Shown in pieces: positions 34,023-42,833 of a stretch of DNA of 64,000 nt. The position numbers and the translations under genes are program-made. The notes under the pieces are model-generated. The model searched no databases. It worked only from the letters and a program-made list of their open reading frames with translations, and was not told the origin of the DNA. Origin of the DNA: Gammaproteobacteria bacterium (lineage in GTDB: Bacteria; Pseudomonadota; Gammaproteobacteria; Pseudomonadales; Pseudohongiellaceae); assembly GCA_012960305.1 (NCBI GenBank), contig DUBM01000017.1, positions 62,001 through 126,000 of the forward strand, given 5' to 3'. Every line of letters begins with the position of its first letter. Position 1 is the stretch's first letter.

Positions 34023-34912
34023 AACTAAAAAGCACCTTAGGAATAATTGGCACTGCTTTACTGGTCACTTTTTTCCCTCATGCATCAGGCCAAGAACTTA
34101 CTGGTTTTGAGATTATGAAAAGGTCCGACGATGCCGTTCGCTCGACAAACGATTCATCATTTATCCGAATGCAACTATCAAGCTGTAAGTTTGGTGTAAC
34201 ACAGGGCCGTATTACTTGCGCAGAGCGGGCGAGAGTAAAATCACTCGAGTCAGTTGCTAAAAATTATGGCCCCGAACTTAAAGATACCAAGAGCGTTACC
34301 ATTACGCTGGAGCCAGCTGCTGAAAGAGGAATCGCAATGCTTAGCTATGCTTATGAGGATTCAGAAAGGGACAACGAAACATGGCTATATCTATCTGCAA
34401 TGGGTAGAGTAAAAAGGATCGCCGCCGGTAATTCGGAGGAAGAAACTGAACCTGCCTCTCTGTTCGGTTCTGAGTTCACTACAGAAGATACCGACACTGG
34501 TAAATTAGAAGAATATACAATCAATTTGCTAGGAGAGACGACTCAAGGAAATCGAGACGTATGGCAGGTGGAAATGATCCCCAGCGCCGACCGTGCGAGG
34601 AAAACACGTTATTCTCGAGTGGTCGAATATATAGACAAGGAACGCTTCGTCTCACTTCGCACAGAAATGTATGATCAGTATGAAAGGGAAGTCAAAAGAA
34701 TGATGGCGAGCCGAGTTGAGCTTGTTAACGATATATGGATGGCCCGGTCCCTTACTATAATGAATTTAGTTACGAACCGATTATCCAATATGGCCTTTGT
34801 CGAAATTTATACAGACCTCAACATTGAAGATGACTTTCTAACCCAGCGCACCCTGACAGATGCTGCCTATAGGGAAACTGAGCTAGAGAAATTAAGATCG
34901 CAACTAAATTAA
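34019..34912 (+). CDS. LolA-like outer-membrane lipoprotein-sorting fold protein
   Basis: A 297-residue periplasmic protein with a signal peptide (about 5-24, ending ASGQE). The mature part follows the LolA-like (PF17131-style) pattern: LTGFEIMKRSDDAVRSTNDS, ETWLYLSAMGRVKRIAAGNS, LFGSEFTTEDTD, RYSRVVEYIDKERFVSLRTE, and TIMNLVTNRLSNMAFVEI. This open barrel carries lipids or acyl chains across the periplasm and often accompanies MMPL-type exporters. Two cysteines (SSCKFG and ITCAER) may pair. It is coupled to the RND gene upstream and 16 bases from the barrel gene downstream, giving a full envelope route. Confidence 0.85.
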   Translation: MKLKSTLGIIGTALLVTFFPHASGQELTGFEIMKRSDDAVRSTNDSSFIRMQLSSCKFGVTQGRITCAERARVKSLESVAKNYGPELKDTKSVTITLEPAAERGIAMLSYAYEDSERDNETWLYLSAMGRVKRIAAGNSEEETEPASLFGSEFTTEDTDTGKLEEYTINLLGETTQGNRDVWQVEMIPSADRARKTRYSRVVEYIDKERFVSLRTEMYDQYEREVKRMMASRVELVNDIWMARSLTIMNLVTNRLSNMAFVEIYTDLNIEDDFLTQRTLTDAAYRETELEKLRSQLN

Positions 34913-34928
34913 AAACCTCGAGTTCCAC

Positions 34929-36347
34929 ATGTTGCGCTTTTGTCCGCTTATTATTCTTGCACAGCTTCTGCTAACGAAAACCTACGCGCAGCAGGAAGAG
35001 CCCTTGATTCTGGATGATTCGGTATCTTTTGATACCGAGCTGGCTATAGATGACGATATATTTGGCAACGTGTTTGATGAAGATACGTCCTCGACTACCT
35101 CTTCCTGGTTTGAAGGTTTTACTGTCCGCATAAACCAACAGTTCTCAGGGCAGGTGAATAATCATGCCGTGGAGCCATTCCCCGGCTTCTCATTCCCTCG
35201 TAAATCTGAACTAGAAACAAATCGCCTGGGCATCAATGTTCGCTATCAGAATGCTTTCGCTCCAGGCTGGCTGTTGCAGGCTAGTGGACAAGGTCGAATC
35301 TATTTGAATAACGACTACGAGTATCGCGCCAACAAAGATCATATCGATACAGAGTTTCGAATAAACGAATTTTTCCTGCAGCGTAGCTTTAGTCAGGAAA
35401 GCATAAAATTTGGGCGACAAACTGTGGTGTGGGGGGAGACAGTAGGAAACTCAGTTCTCGATGTGATTAATCACAGCGAATTCCGTGATCTTACGATTAT
35501 TGATATAGAGGATGCCCGACTTAATCAATGGATGGTGGTCTGGGATCATTTTGGTGAAAGCAGCAATCTGTCCAGCTTCATTAACCTCTATCCAGAATTT
35601 AACCCAGCTGCTGTTAGAGGTAGCCCATTCTTCTTCGAACCCCCCTTCAACCTCACCGACTATGATCGCGAAAGCAAGCTGTTGTTCGAAGCAGGCACAC
35701 AATGGAAGAAATCATTTGAAGGCAGCGACATCGCTTTTATGGCAGCGTATCTGTACGAGAATCAATTGCTCTATGAAGATCCGGTTACTGGGATAGGGGA
35801 TGCTGTTGCTGAAAAGAACGATTTTATTTTATTAGGGTTCAGTGCAAATAAAGCGATAGGGAAACTCTTACTGAATTTTGATTTTGCCTTCAGTCATGAT
35901 GTTTTAGCCAACAGCTTTGATTTTCCTGGCACCTCCACACTCTCCTCTCCACTAAATCTGAAAAAAGATCAGATAGGAACCTCGTTCGGTTTTGAATATG
36001 CCGTCGACAACGAACAAAGTGTCAGCCTGGGTATTCAAGTACAGAAAATTCTAGATGCTGAGGAAGGCTTATTGCCCGGACAGACTTTAGTCAATGATGG
36101 GACTTTCGGAAGTTGGTTGGTTCGTTACAGCAACACATTGCTCAATAGCGACTTGGTTCTTTCGTCTACTTTGCAGGGTGACCTTGAAGCAGATTCGCTA
36201 CTGGCCTTGTTAGGAATGAATTACACAATAAATGATAACTGGGCCATCAGCGGACAGATTATCAGTATTAATGCCAATGCCGACTCACCATTAGTGTTCT
36301 TCGCTGAAGACCTAAGAATAGGTACGACAATTACTTACTCTTTCTAA
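34929..36347 (+). CDS. DUF1302-type outer-membrane beta-barrel protein
   Basis: A 472-residue protein with a signal peptide (about 5-21, ending TYAQQ). An acidic mature N-terminus is followed by barrel strands ending FRIG-like DLRIGTTITYSF with a terminal Phe. IKFGRQTVVWGETVGNSVLD is the recognisable DUF1302-like phrase. It is the last gene of the TetR-RND-LolA-like set. By analogy with DUF1302/DUF1329/RND clusters it is the outer-membrane end of an export or insertion path for a hydrophobic molecule. Cargo is unknown. Confidence 0.8.
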   Translation: MLRFCPLIILAQLLLTKTYAQQEEPLILDDSVSFDTELAIDDDIFGNVFDEDTSSTTSSWFEGFTVRINQQFSGQVNNHAVEPFPGFSFPRKSELETNRLGINVRYQNAFAPGWLLQASGQGRIYLNNDYEYRANKDHIDTEFRINEFFLQRSFSQESIKFGRQTVVWGETVGNSVLDVINHSEFRDLTIIDIEDARLNQWMVVWDHFGESSNLSSFINLYPEFNPAAVRGSPFFFEPPFNLTDYDRESKLLFEAGTQWKKSFEGSDIAFMAAYLYENQLLYEDPVTGIGDAVAEKNDFILLGFSANKAIGKLLLNFDFAFSHDVLANSFDFPGTSTLSSPLNLKKDQIGTSFGFEYAVDNEQSVSLGIQVQKILDAEEGLLPGQTLVNDGTFGSWLVRYSNTLLNSDLVLSSTLQGDLEADSLLALLGMNYTINDNWAISGQIISINANADSPLVFFAEDLRIGTTITYSF

Positions 36348-36513
36348 TTCAGTCCATTCTCAGCAACCAACTCGCCCTCGCCTCGAGCAAAGATCAGCTA
36401 TCCCTTCCCAATTTCGTCGGGGAATGGCCAATTATTGAAGTTTGACTCTAACTCACGAGTTATTGAAATCATAGAACTCTGTGATCGTTGTGGCGGCCAG
36501 GCCATATCAAAAC

Positions 36514-37761
36514 TTAGAATTTCAGCGGCCGGTCGAAAACTTCCTTATCAAACTCATTTTCCCAATTCGCTACTGCAGTGGATACAGACAAATCACCACC
36601 AATATTGACGCTAGTTCGCAACATATCCAGAGGTCGATCGAAGGGAAAGATAAAGCCAATAACAATGGCAATTTGTTCAGGAGAAATACCAATTGTCTCC
36701 ATCACAGCTGCCATTAAGAAGAGCGAGGCTCCGGGCACTGCTGCGGTTCCGACTGAAACTAGGGTCGTTGAGCCAGCCACTAATACGTAGTCAGCTAATG
36801 TCAGCTCAATGCCAAATGCCTGGGCTGCAAAGACAGAAACGATACCCACATAGAGAGCTGTACCATCCATATTGATGGTGGCCCCAAGAGGTAAAACCGT
36901 TGATGCAACTACCGGCCTTATGCCTAAATTTTCCTCAGCGACAGACATTGAGACTGGCAAGGTAGCGGAGCTGGAGGATGTTGAGAAAGCTACTAGCATA
37001 GCGTCTCTGGCTCCTCGAAAAAACGTAACTGGAGAAAGCTTGAGCATGAATTTCATTATCAACAAGCCGTGTACCAATACCATATGGGCTACGCAGCCAA
37101 GAACCACAGCCATGGCAAGGGTAATTACATCTAGTAGTGCTGCCGCCCCTTGGGTACCTGAGACGTAAGCAATTAGAGCAAATACACCAAAAGGCGCGAC
37201 TTCCATTACCCAGTGCGTGATTTTCAACATGGTTTCAGCACCAGCTTCCATTAGATCCGCTAGCGGCTTGCCCCTGTCACCAATAGTTAAAAGACTGACA
37301 CCGACCAAAAGAGCAAAAAAGATAATGGCAAGAATATTACCTTCAGCCATTGCAGCGAAGGGGTTTGACGGAACGATTGACATCAGTCGTTCCGACAGTG
37401 GAATCGCTTCCTGGACTTCTCCAGGTACGGCCAGAGAAAGATCAACACCAACACCGGGCTGCAAGATAGCCGCGAGAAACAGACCGATGCTGATTGCAGC
37501 CAATGTGGTGAACATATAGATGGCGAGAGTTTTTACACCTAAGGATCCAAGTTTGCTTGGGTCACCCATGGCTACGACGCCAGACACCAACGTAACGAAA
37601 ACCAGCGGAACTACCACCATTCTAATCAGTCGGATAAACAAATCACCAACCCAGGCAATATTCTCAGAACCAGGCCCCCAGATCACGCCGACAATTACGC
37701 CAAGAACGAGCGCTCCGAAAATTCGTTTCCACAATGCTATTTCAAACCAAGATCTTAACAT
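36514..37761 (-). CDS. Dicarboxylate/amino acid:cation symporter (DAACS family)
   Basis: A 415-residue inner-membrane transporter with about eight helices and two re-entrant hairpins. I start it at ATG 37761, because GGGAG lies 6 bases before it; an in-frame ATG at 37773 overlaps that site. Diagnostic motifs: FSTSSSSATLPVSMSVAEEN, the serine-rich hairpin, and TVLPLGATINMDGTALYVGI, the Na+/substrate-binding NMDGT. The family takes up glutamate, aspartate or C4-dicarboxylates with Na+ or H+. The exact substrate is unknown. It is convergent with the barrel gene and divergent from fpr. Confidence 0.93.
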   Translation of the reverse strand: MLRSWFEIALWKRIFGALVLGVIVGVIWGPGSENIAWVGDLFIRLIRMVVVPLVFVTLVSGVVAMGDPSKLGSLGVKTLAIYMFTTLAAISIGLFLAAILQPGVGVDLSLAVPGEVQEAIPLSERLMSIVPSNPFAAMAEGNILAIIFFALLVGVSLLTIGDRGKPLADLMEAGAETMLKITHWVMEVAPFGVFALIAYVSGTQGAAALLDVITLAMAVVLGCVAHMVLVHGLLIMKFMLKLSPVTFFRGARDAMLVAFSTSSSSATLPVSMSVAEENLGIRPVVASTVLPLGATINMDGTALYVGIVSVFAAQAFGIELTLADYVLVAGSTTLVSVGTAAVPGASLFLMAAVMETIGISPEQIAIVIGFIFPFDRPLDMLRTSVNIGGDLSVSTAVANWENEFDKEVFDRPLKF

Positions 37762-37945
37762 GAAAGCTCCCATTCACTCTCAGTGCCACAATCACTGCTA
37801 CAAATAGCACTGTAAGATTCTTCTTCTACGATCTTTATCGACTATCGATTGCTAAAGCTGTAGACGCGCAATTTACTGCTTGCTAGGAGCCTATAGAAAT
37901 TCATACCATAGTTCCAGCAATTAACCGCAAGGACCAAGGCACAAA

Positions 37946-38689
37946 ATGGCGCAATGGGTAGAGGGAAGAGTTGTTGAGAATATCCACTGGAGTGAAAATC
38001 TCTTCACTTTAAAAATTGATGCTGATGTCGATAATTTTACTGCTGGGCAATTCACAAGTCTGGCCCTGGACATCGATGGCAAGCGCATTGCCAGGCCATA
38101 TTCCTATCTGAGCTCTCCTTCACAAAGACCCTTAGAGTTTTTCTTTTACACAGCAACTGACGGCATTCTCTCTAATGCCTTAGTTAAATTAAAATCGAAT
38201 GATTCGTTATGGATAAAACAACAAGCTAATGGCTTTTTTACATTGGATGAGGTTCCCGAATCCAATGAACTTTGGATGTTGGGAACCGGAACTGGTGTCG
38301 CGCCCTTCTTTTCAATTTTAAATACTGATGAGCCTTGGACCAGATTCAAGAAGATTGTATTAGTGCACGCTGTACGAACTAAAGTTGATTTGCGTTATCA
38401 AAAGCTCATCGCCTTATTGCGAGAGAAGCGAGGTGATCAATTTAAATTTCAAGCATTCGTCAGTAGAGAAAAGATATCTGGCACTATAGAAGGCAGAATT
38501 CCAGCGGCAATTCTGGATGGCTCACTGGAGACGGCAATTAATTTACCGTTGTCAGCCGAAAATTCACACGTAATGCTTTGCGGGAACCCTGACATGGTGA
38601 AAGATACTGTAGAATTGTTAAAAGCACGCAACTTTCGCAAGAATCGTCGACGCACGCCCGGGCATATTACCGTGGAGAATTACTGGTAA
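37946..38689 (+). CDS. fpr: Ferredoxin/flavodoxin-NADP+ reductase
   Basis: A 247-residue flavoprotein of the bacterial Fpr type. ARPYSYLSSPSQRPLEFFFY is the FAD-binding RxYS motif, LWMLGTGTGVAPFFSIL the NADP-binding GTGTGxAP, and AENSHVMLCGNPDMV follows. It ends VENYW, the aromatic terminus that stacks on FAD. It moves electrons between NADPH and ferredoxin or flavodoxin in the cytoplasm and is often part of oxidative-stress responses. Its 3' end overlaps the convergent amidase gene by 10 bases. Confidence 0.95.
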   Translation: MAQWVEGRVVENIHWSENLFTLKIDADVDNFTAGQFTSLALDIDGKRIARPYSYLSSPSQRPLEFFFYTATDGILSNALVKLKSNDSLWIKQQANGFFTLDEVPESNELWMLGTGTGVAPFFSILNTDEPWTRFKKIVLVHAVRTKVDLRYQKLIALLREKRGDQFKFQAFVSREKISGTIEGRIPAAILDGSLETAINLPLSAENSHVMLCGNPDMVKDTVELLKARNFRKNRRRTPGHITVENYW

Positions 38690-40461
38690 AGCTCAGGTAG
38701 TCGCCTGGCCTCAGTTAACAATTCAAACTGAACACCAATATCGAACAAAGTCTGGTCTTCAAAGGAAGGAACGATCAGGGTTAAACCGATTGGCCTGCCA
38801 TTCTCTTCATAACCCATTGGAATGGTAAGCGCAGGATAATTTGCCAGGGCGGTAATGCCGGCACTACGATTATTAACCGACAGCAACACATCGATCCCGT
38901 TTTCATTAAACACTGCTTCCAGCTGCGATCTTGCGCTTGCTTGTAATTCTTCTCTGATGGCATCCAGTTCGCTGGGAGACAATTCCAGCTCCGCCATCAT
39001 ATCAACCAAACCCTGACCATAAGGGGCGCGCAAGTCCATGTCTTCTAGGTTGTATTGCTGCAACTCGGCGATTGAGGAAATGTTAACTTCAGAGCCTGCA
39101 TTGGCGGACAGATAAATCTGCAGATCGCGAACCATTTCACCGCCGAGAAATTCAGAAAATCTTGAGCTGCGGGTGGGCTGAAAATCGATATCGATGGGTT
39201 GTGCACCGTTGGTCTTAAGTAATTCTACTGCTTTACTGTAAAAAGCATCATTGGTGAAGCTGCTCATTACGCCTATTCGCACTTCTCCCAAATCGATCTG
39301 CCGATTGATCAACCTAAAATCATCACTTAGCAGCGGCATTGCAAGGTCCTGCTGATCAAAGCCAGTCATGGCATTAAACAATATTAGAGCGTCCACTACA
39401 GATTTTGTGATGGGACCTGTGGTATCGAGAGTTGATGAAATCGGCACAACTCCCGATCTGCTCACTAACCCAGTAGTCGGTTTGTATCCCACCATGGAAT
39501 TCGCACTGGCTGGAGATAAGATAGAACCTGAAGTCTCGGATCCAATTGTCAGACTTGCCAGATTGGCAGCACCAGCGGCTCCGCTTCCCGAACTGGAACC
39601 ACCAGTCCCAAATAAAAACCGGCCATAAGGATTAAGAGTCTGCCCTCCCATTGCGCTATAGCCTGAAGGACAGTCATTGCAGAAAAAGTAAGCCCATTCA
39701 CTCATATTGGCTTTACCCAGGATTATTGCGCCATTTACCTCCAGCTTTTCAGTTAAAAAAGCACTAGCGGTGTAGTTGCTTTGCAAACTTAGTGATCCAG
39801 CTGTAGTGGCCAATCCTTCAAAACCTATATTGTCTTTTAGTAGCACCGGAATTCCGAAAAGCGAATCCAACGCTATTTCATTGCCGGCATCGCGCAACCG
39901 GTCTAGCCGCTGTGCGCGCCTAATAGCGTCTGGATTTAATGCGATCACTGCATTCAGACTAAGGTTTGAGTTTGTTTCAATTTCTCGAATTCGATAAATA
40001 TAAAATGTTGTTAAAGCGGCATAACTTATCTGACCTGCAACTACGGCTTGCTGAATATCTGGGACGCTCTGTTCAAGAATCAACGGTTTCAGTCTTTGAT
40101 AATCATTTTCCGAAAAAGCAGCAAGCTCGTTAGCGAAAGGTGCCCAAAGATCATTTTTATTTTGGATTTTTGACTGCAACAACTTGAATTGCATTTGGGC
40201 ATTAGAGTGATCGGCCAAATTTTGGAGTACTACGGATTCGTCATAGGCTTGCCAAACAATGGCGTCACCATCTGCGGCAAATGATGTTGTAGTGAAAACT
40301 AATGAAACCGCAACCATTAGTCGAATTAGACGCACCGACTGCTTGCCTACAACACTAGTTGTAACATTGATAGCAATTTTCAGAACACCATTGAAAATAT
40401 TAATCGATAAGTCGTTAGCCTCCGATGGTATTAATTGAAGGCGAATAGAAATTCTTCTCAT
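38680..40461 (-). CDS. Exported amidase-signature hydrolase
   Basis: An amidase-signature enzyme: VLLKDNIGFEG (catalytic Lys), FGTGGSSSGSGAAGAANLAS (cis-Ser and the Gly-Ser-rich signature), and TIGSETSGSILSPAS (nucleophile Ser). The open frame gives 593 residues from 40461, but the first ~42 are not signal-like. A GTG at 40335 begins a good signal peptide (VRLIRLMVAVSLVFTTTSFA), with AGG about 10 bases upstream, so a 551-residue exported form is my preferred start. The family hydrolyses amides, often peptidyl or aryl. No partner is indicated. It lies downstream of the MacAB-type operon on the same strand, separated by 230 bases. Confidence 0.88.
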   Translation of the reverse strand: MRRISIRLQLIPSEANDLSINIFNGVLKIAINVTTSVVGKQSVRLIRLMVAVSLVFTTTSFAADGDAIVWQAYDESVVLQNLADHSNAQMQFKLLQSKIQNKNDLWAPFANELAAFSENDYQRLKPLILEQSVPDIQQAVVAGQISYAALTTFYIYRIREIETNSNLSLNAVIALNPDAIRRAQRLDRLRDAGNEIALDSLFGIPVLLKDNIGFEGLATTAGSLSLQSNYTASAFLTEKLEVNGAIILGKANMSEWAYFFCNDCPSGYSAMGGQTLNPYGRFLFGTGGSSSGSGAAGAANLASLTIGSETSGSILSPASANSMVGYKPTTGLVSRSGVVPISSTLDTTGPITKSVVDALILFNAMTGFDQQDLAMPLLSDDFRLINRQIDLGEVRIGVMSSFTNDAFYSKAVELLKTNGAQPIDIDFQPTRSSRFSEFLGGEMVRDLQIYLSANAGSEVNISSIAELQQYNLEDMDLRAPYGQGLVDMMAELELSPSELDAIREELQASARSQLEAVFNENGIDVLLSVNNRSAGITALANYPALTIPMGYEENGRPIGLTLIVPSFEDQTLFDIGVQFELLTEARRLPELYQ

Positions 40462-40691
40462 TGATCACATGCCATAGTAAATCATATTAGTTTCACGAGT
40501 AAGCACACCAATTACAAGGTGCTCTGTTTGCGGCTGCTACCCATTAACTGGAGACTCTATAATAAGTAGGGCATCGGTACCACTGCTGCGAATTGAAGCA
40601 GTGGCCTCATGTAAATTAGCTCGCCCGTCAATCTGCGCTACCTGCACTGCAATTGTATCGATAGCTAATAAATCGAATTTATCCAAGTGAT

Positions 40692-42071
40692 TTACTCGTG
40701 GCGTAAAGCTTCTACAGGATCCATATCTGCGGCACGCACCGAAGGGTATAAACCGAACACCACCCCAATCAGGGCTGAAATGGAAAATGCCAGAATAGGA
40801 GCTGTGGGCGTAACGATGGTCGTCATGCCCCATAAAGCGGAGATAATAAATGGAATGATTATTCCTAATACCACACCAATTAGCCCACCAACGCCGGAGA
40901 GAATTACCGCTTCAATCAGAAACTGCGCGATGATATCTCTCTTCTTGGCTCCAAGAGCGCGCCTGATGCCAATCTCTCGAGTGCGTTCTGTCACACTGGC
41001 GAGCATAATATTCATAATGCCGATGCCTCCAACTAGCAATGATATTCCAGCAATTGCACCAGCGACTATTTGATCTCGCAGTGCGCTCTCTTCTGCCTGT
41101 CGAAGCAAGGCTAATGGAACTTCGATCTCGTAATCCACATCTTTGTGTCGGCGCCGAAGAATCTGATCAATAATCTCACCCACTTGGATTACTGCTGCCT
41201 GTGATTCAACTTGAATAATTGCTTCATGTAGCTCCACAGTCTCAGATTCCATACCACCAGCGGTTTGACGCGTAGTAGTCTCGCCGAAGCGGCTTTTCGA
41301 TGCGGTAAACGGAATGAAGATGCGACTCGGTGCTGAATTGGAACTACCTGCCTGATTTTGACCGAGGTTTGAAAAGCCTTCCGACTCCATGATTCCAACG
41401 ATGTTGTAATAATCGCTGTCGATCTTTATCGATTGCCCGAGAGGGTTATCGATGGGAAATAAAACATCTGCTACTTCATCGCTGAGCACAACAACATTGG
41501 CATGATCGCGCATTTCTGATTCACTAAAAAATCTTCCCGCGCGTAATTGGTAATTTCTGGAGATTGGGTAATCGACAGTTGTGCCAACAACATCGGTGTT
41601 TATGCTAATACCCAAATTCCAGACATTTTTCTTAACAATCCTGGAAGCTATCACATTGGATATGCCAGGGATGGATTCTTGGATTGTGATCACATCGGCG
41701 TTGGTGATCCCATAGATAATCGCTTGTGGCGGACCAAATCCTCGACTGCTACTCTCTTCCACTTCAGCCGGCTTAACACTCTTTAACAGAATATTGCTGG
41801 CCCCCAAATCACGAAACTGCTGTTGCGCTTCAAAGCTGGCCCCTTCACTAACTGCAAGCATTGCGATCACCGCAGCCACACCAATTACAATACCCAAAAC
41901 CGTAAGCAGGGAGCGTAATCCGTGCGAATAAATACTCTTAATTCCTACCTGGGTAATTTTCTTCAGACGAATAAGGTTTAGTCCAAACAAGGACTCAGCA
42001 TGTTTAGCACCCGACTGCCCTGGCGTCAGCACTGCAGACGGTGTCGGAGATTCAAGAATTGCGTCGGTCAT
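40692..42071 (-). CDS. MacB-type ABC transporter permease
   Basis: A 459-residue inner-membrane protein with the MacB/FtsX layout. There is an N-terminal cytoplasmic tail of about 55 residues, helix 1 (SLLTVLGIVIGVAAVIAMLA), then a periplasmic MacB_PCD domain (about 80-320). The C-terminal FtsX domain has three helices and the coupling phrase ASVTERTREIGIRRALGAKK. In E. coli MacB the ATPase is fused; here it is the separate gene upstream, whose end overlaps this start by 20 bases. It acts with the ATPase, the long adaptor and the TolC-like channel in a mechanotransmission-type exporter. Cargo could be a peptide, lipopeptide or antibiotic. Confidence 0.92.
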   Translation of the reverse strand: MTDAILESPTPSAVLTPGQSGAKHAESLFGLNLIRLKKITQVGIKSIYSHGLRSLLTVLGIVIGVAAVIAMLAVSEGASFEAQQQFRDLGASNILLKSVKPAEVEESSSRGFGPPQAIIYGITNADVITIQESIPGISNVIASRIVKKNVWNLGISINTDVVGTTVDYPISRNYQLRAGRFFSESEMRDHANVVVLSDEVADVLFPIDNPLGQSIKIDSDYYNIVGIMESEGFSNLGQNQAGSSNSAPSRIFIPFTASKSRFGETTTRQTAGGMESETVELHEAIIQVESQAAVIQVGEIIDQILRRRHKDVDYEIEVPLALLRQAEESALRDQIVAGAIAGISLLVGGIGIMNIMLASVTERTREIGIRRALGAKKRDIIAQFLIEAVILSGVGGLIGVVLGIIIPFIISALWGMTTIVTPTAPILAFSISALIGVVFGLYPSVRAADMDPVEALRHE

Positions 42072-42798
42072 CGCTCTCTACCAAGCCATCTCGTAATCTA
42101 ACCCAACGCTGAGATCGCTCTGCTAATTCATCGGAGTGAGTTACCATAATCAGGGTTTTACCTTGGTCATGTAACTCATCAAACAACTTCAAAATTTCAG
42201 CACCTGACTTCGAATCTAAGTTACCAGTGGGTTCATCAGCCAGAATAATTAATGGATCTACCGCCAATGCCCGGGCTATTGCAACACGCTGCTGTTGACC
42301 CCCGGAAAGCTCAAAAGGTTTGTGGTCCACGCGATCATCCAGGCCGACTCGTGAGGCCAAACCCATCGCGATTTCGTGACTGTCAGATTCCGAATAGCCT
42401 TGATAGAACAAAGGCATTTCAATATTCTCCAGCACATTTAATTGCTGAATGAGATTATAAGATTGGAATATGAAGCCAAGCCTGGCTCCACGAATACTAG
42501 ATAGTTCGTCATCTTCCATCTCTGAGGTATCTTCGTCGCCGAGAAAATATTTACCGGCCGTAGGCTGATCTAGACAACCCAAAATATTCATCAAAGTTGA
42601 TTTGCCACAACCGGAAGGGCCCATGATGCTAATGTAATCGCCGGCATAAAAATCTAACGATATACCATGGAGCACTTCAACTGAGAGAGAGCCCATGAAG
42701 TAGGTCTTGCGAATATCATCGAGACTAGCAACCAATACCTGCTTATCTAAGATTAGAGAGTCTGCTGATAGTGCTTCTGAATTTTTTTGTTCAAACAT
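42052..42798 (-). CDS. MacB/LolD-type ABC transporter ATPase
   Basis: A 248-residue ATPase: GPSGCGKSTLMNILGCLDQP (Walker A), a Q-loop in FIFQSYNLIQQLNV, ELSGGQQQRVAIARALA (signature), LIILADEPTGNLDSKSG (Walker B and D-loop), and TLIMVTHSDELAE (H-loop). All catalytic residues are present. It starts 35 bases after the adaptor gene and overlaps the permease by 20 bases, so it is the motor of the same exporter. Confidence 0.95.
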   Translation of the reverse strand: MFEQKNSEALSADSLILDKQVLVASLDDIRKTYFMGSLSVEVLHGISLDFYAGDYISIMGPSGCGKSTLMNILGCLDQPTAGKYFLGDEDTSEMEDDELSSIRGARLGFIFQSYNLIQQLNVLENIEMPLFYQGYSESDSHEIAMGLASRVGLDDRVDHKPFELSGGQQQRVAIARALAVDPLIILADEPTGNLDSKSGAEILKLFDELHDQGKTLIMVTHSDELAERSQRWVRLRDGLVESDDRRNS

Positions 42799-42833
42799 AA
42801 TTACTCAGTTCGGCGGGCTGAAGAAAAGAGGTT

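Noticed and set aside
40537-40833. 98-codon minus-strand frame near the end of the MacB-type permease
   Set aside because: It overlaps the conserved C-terminal helices of the permease in another frame and has no recognisable similarity.
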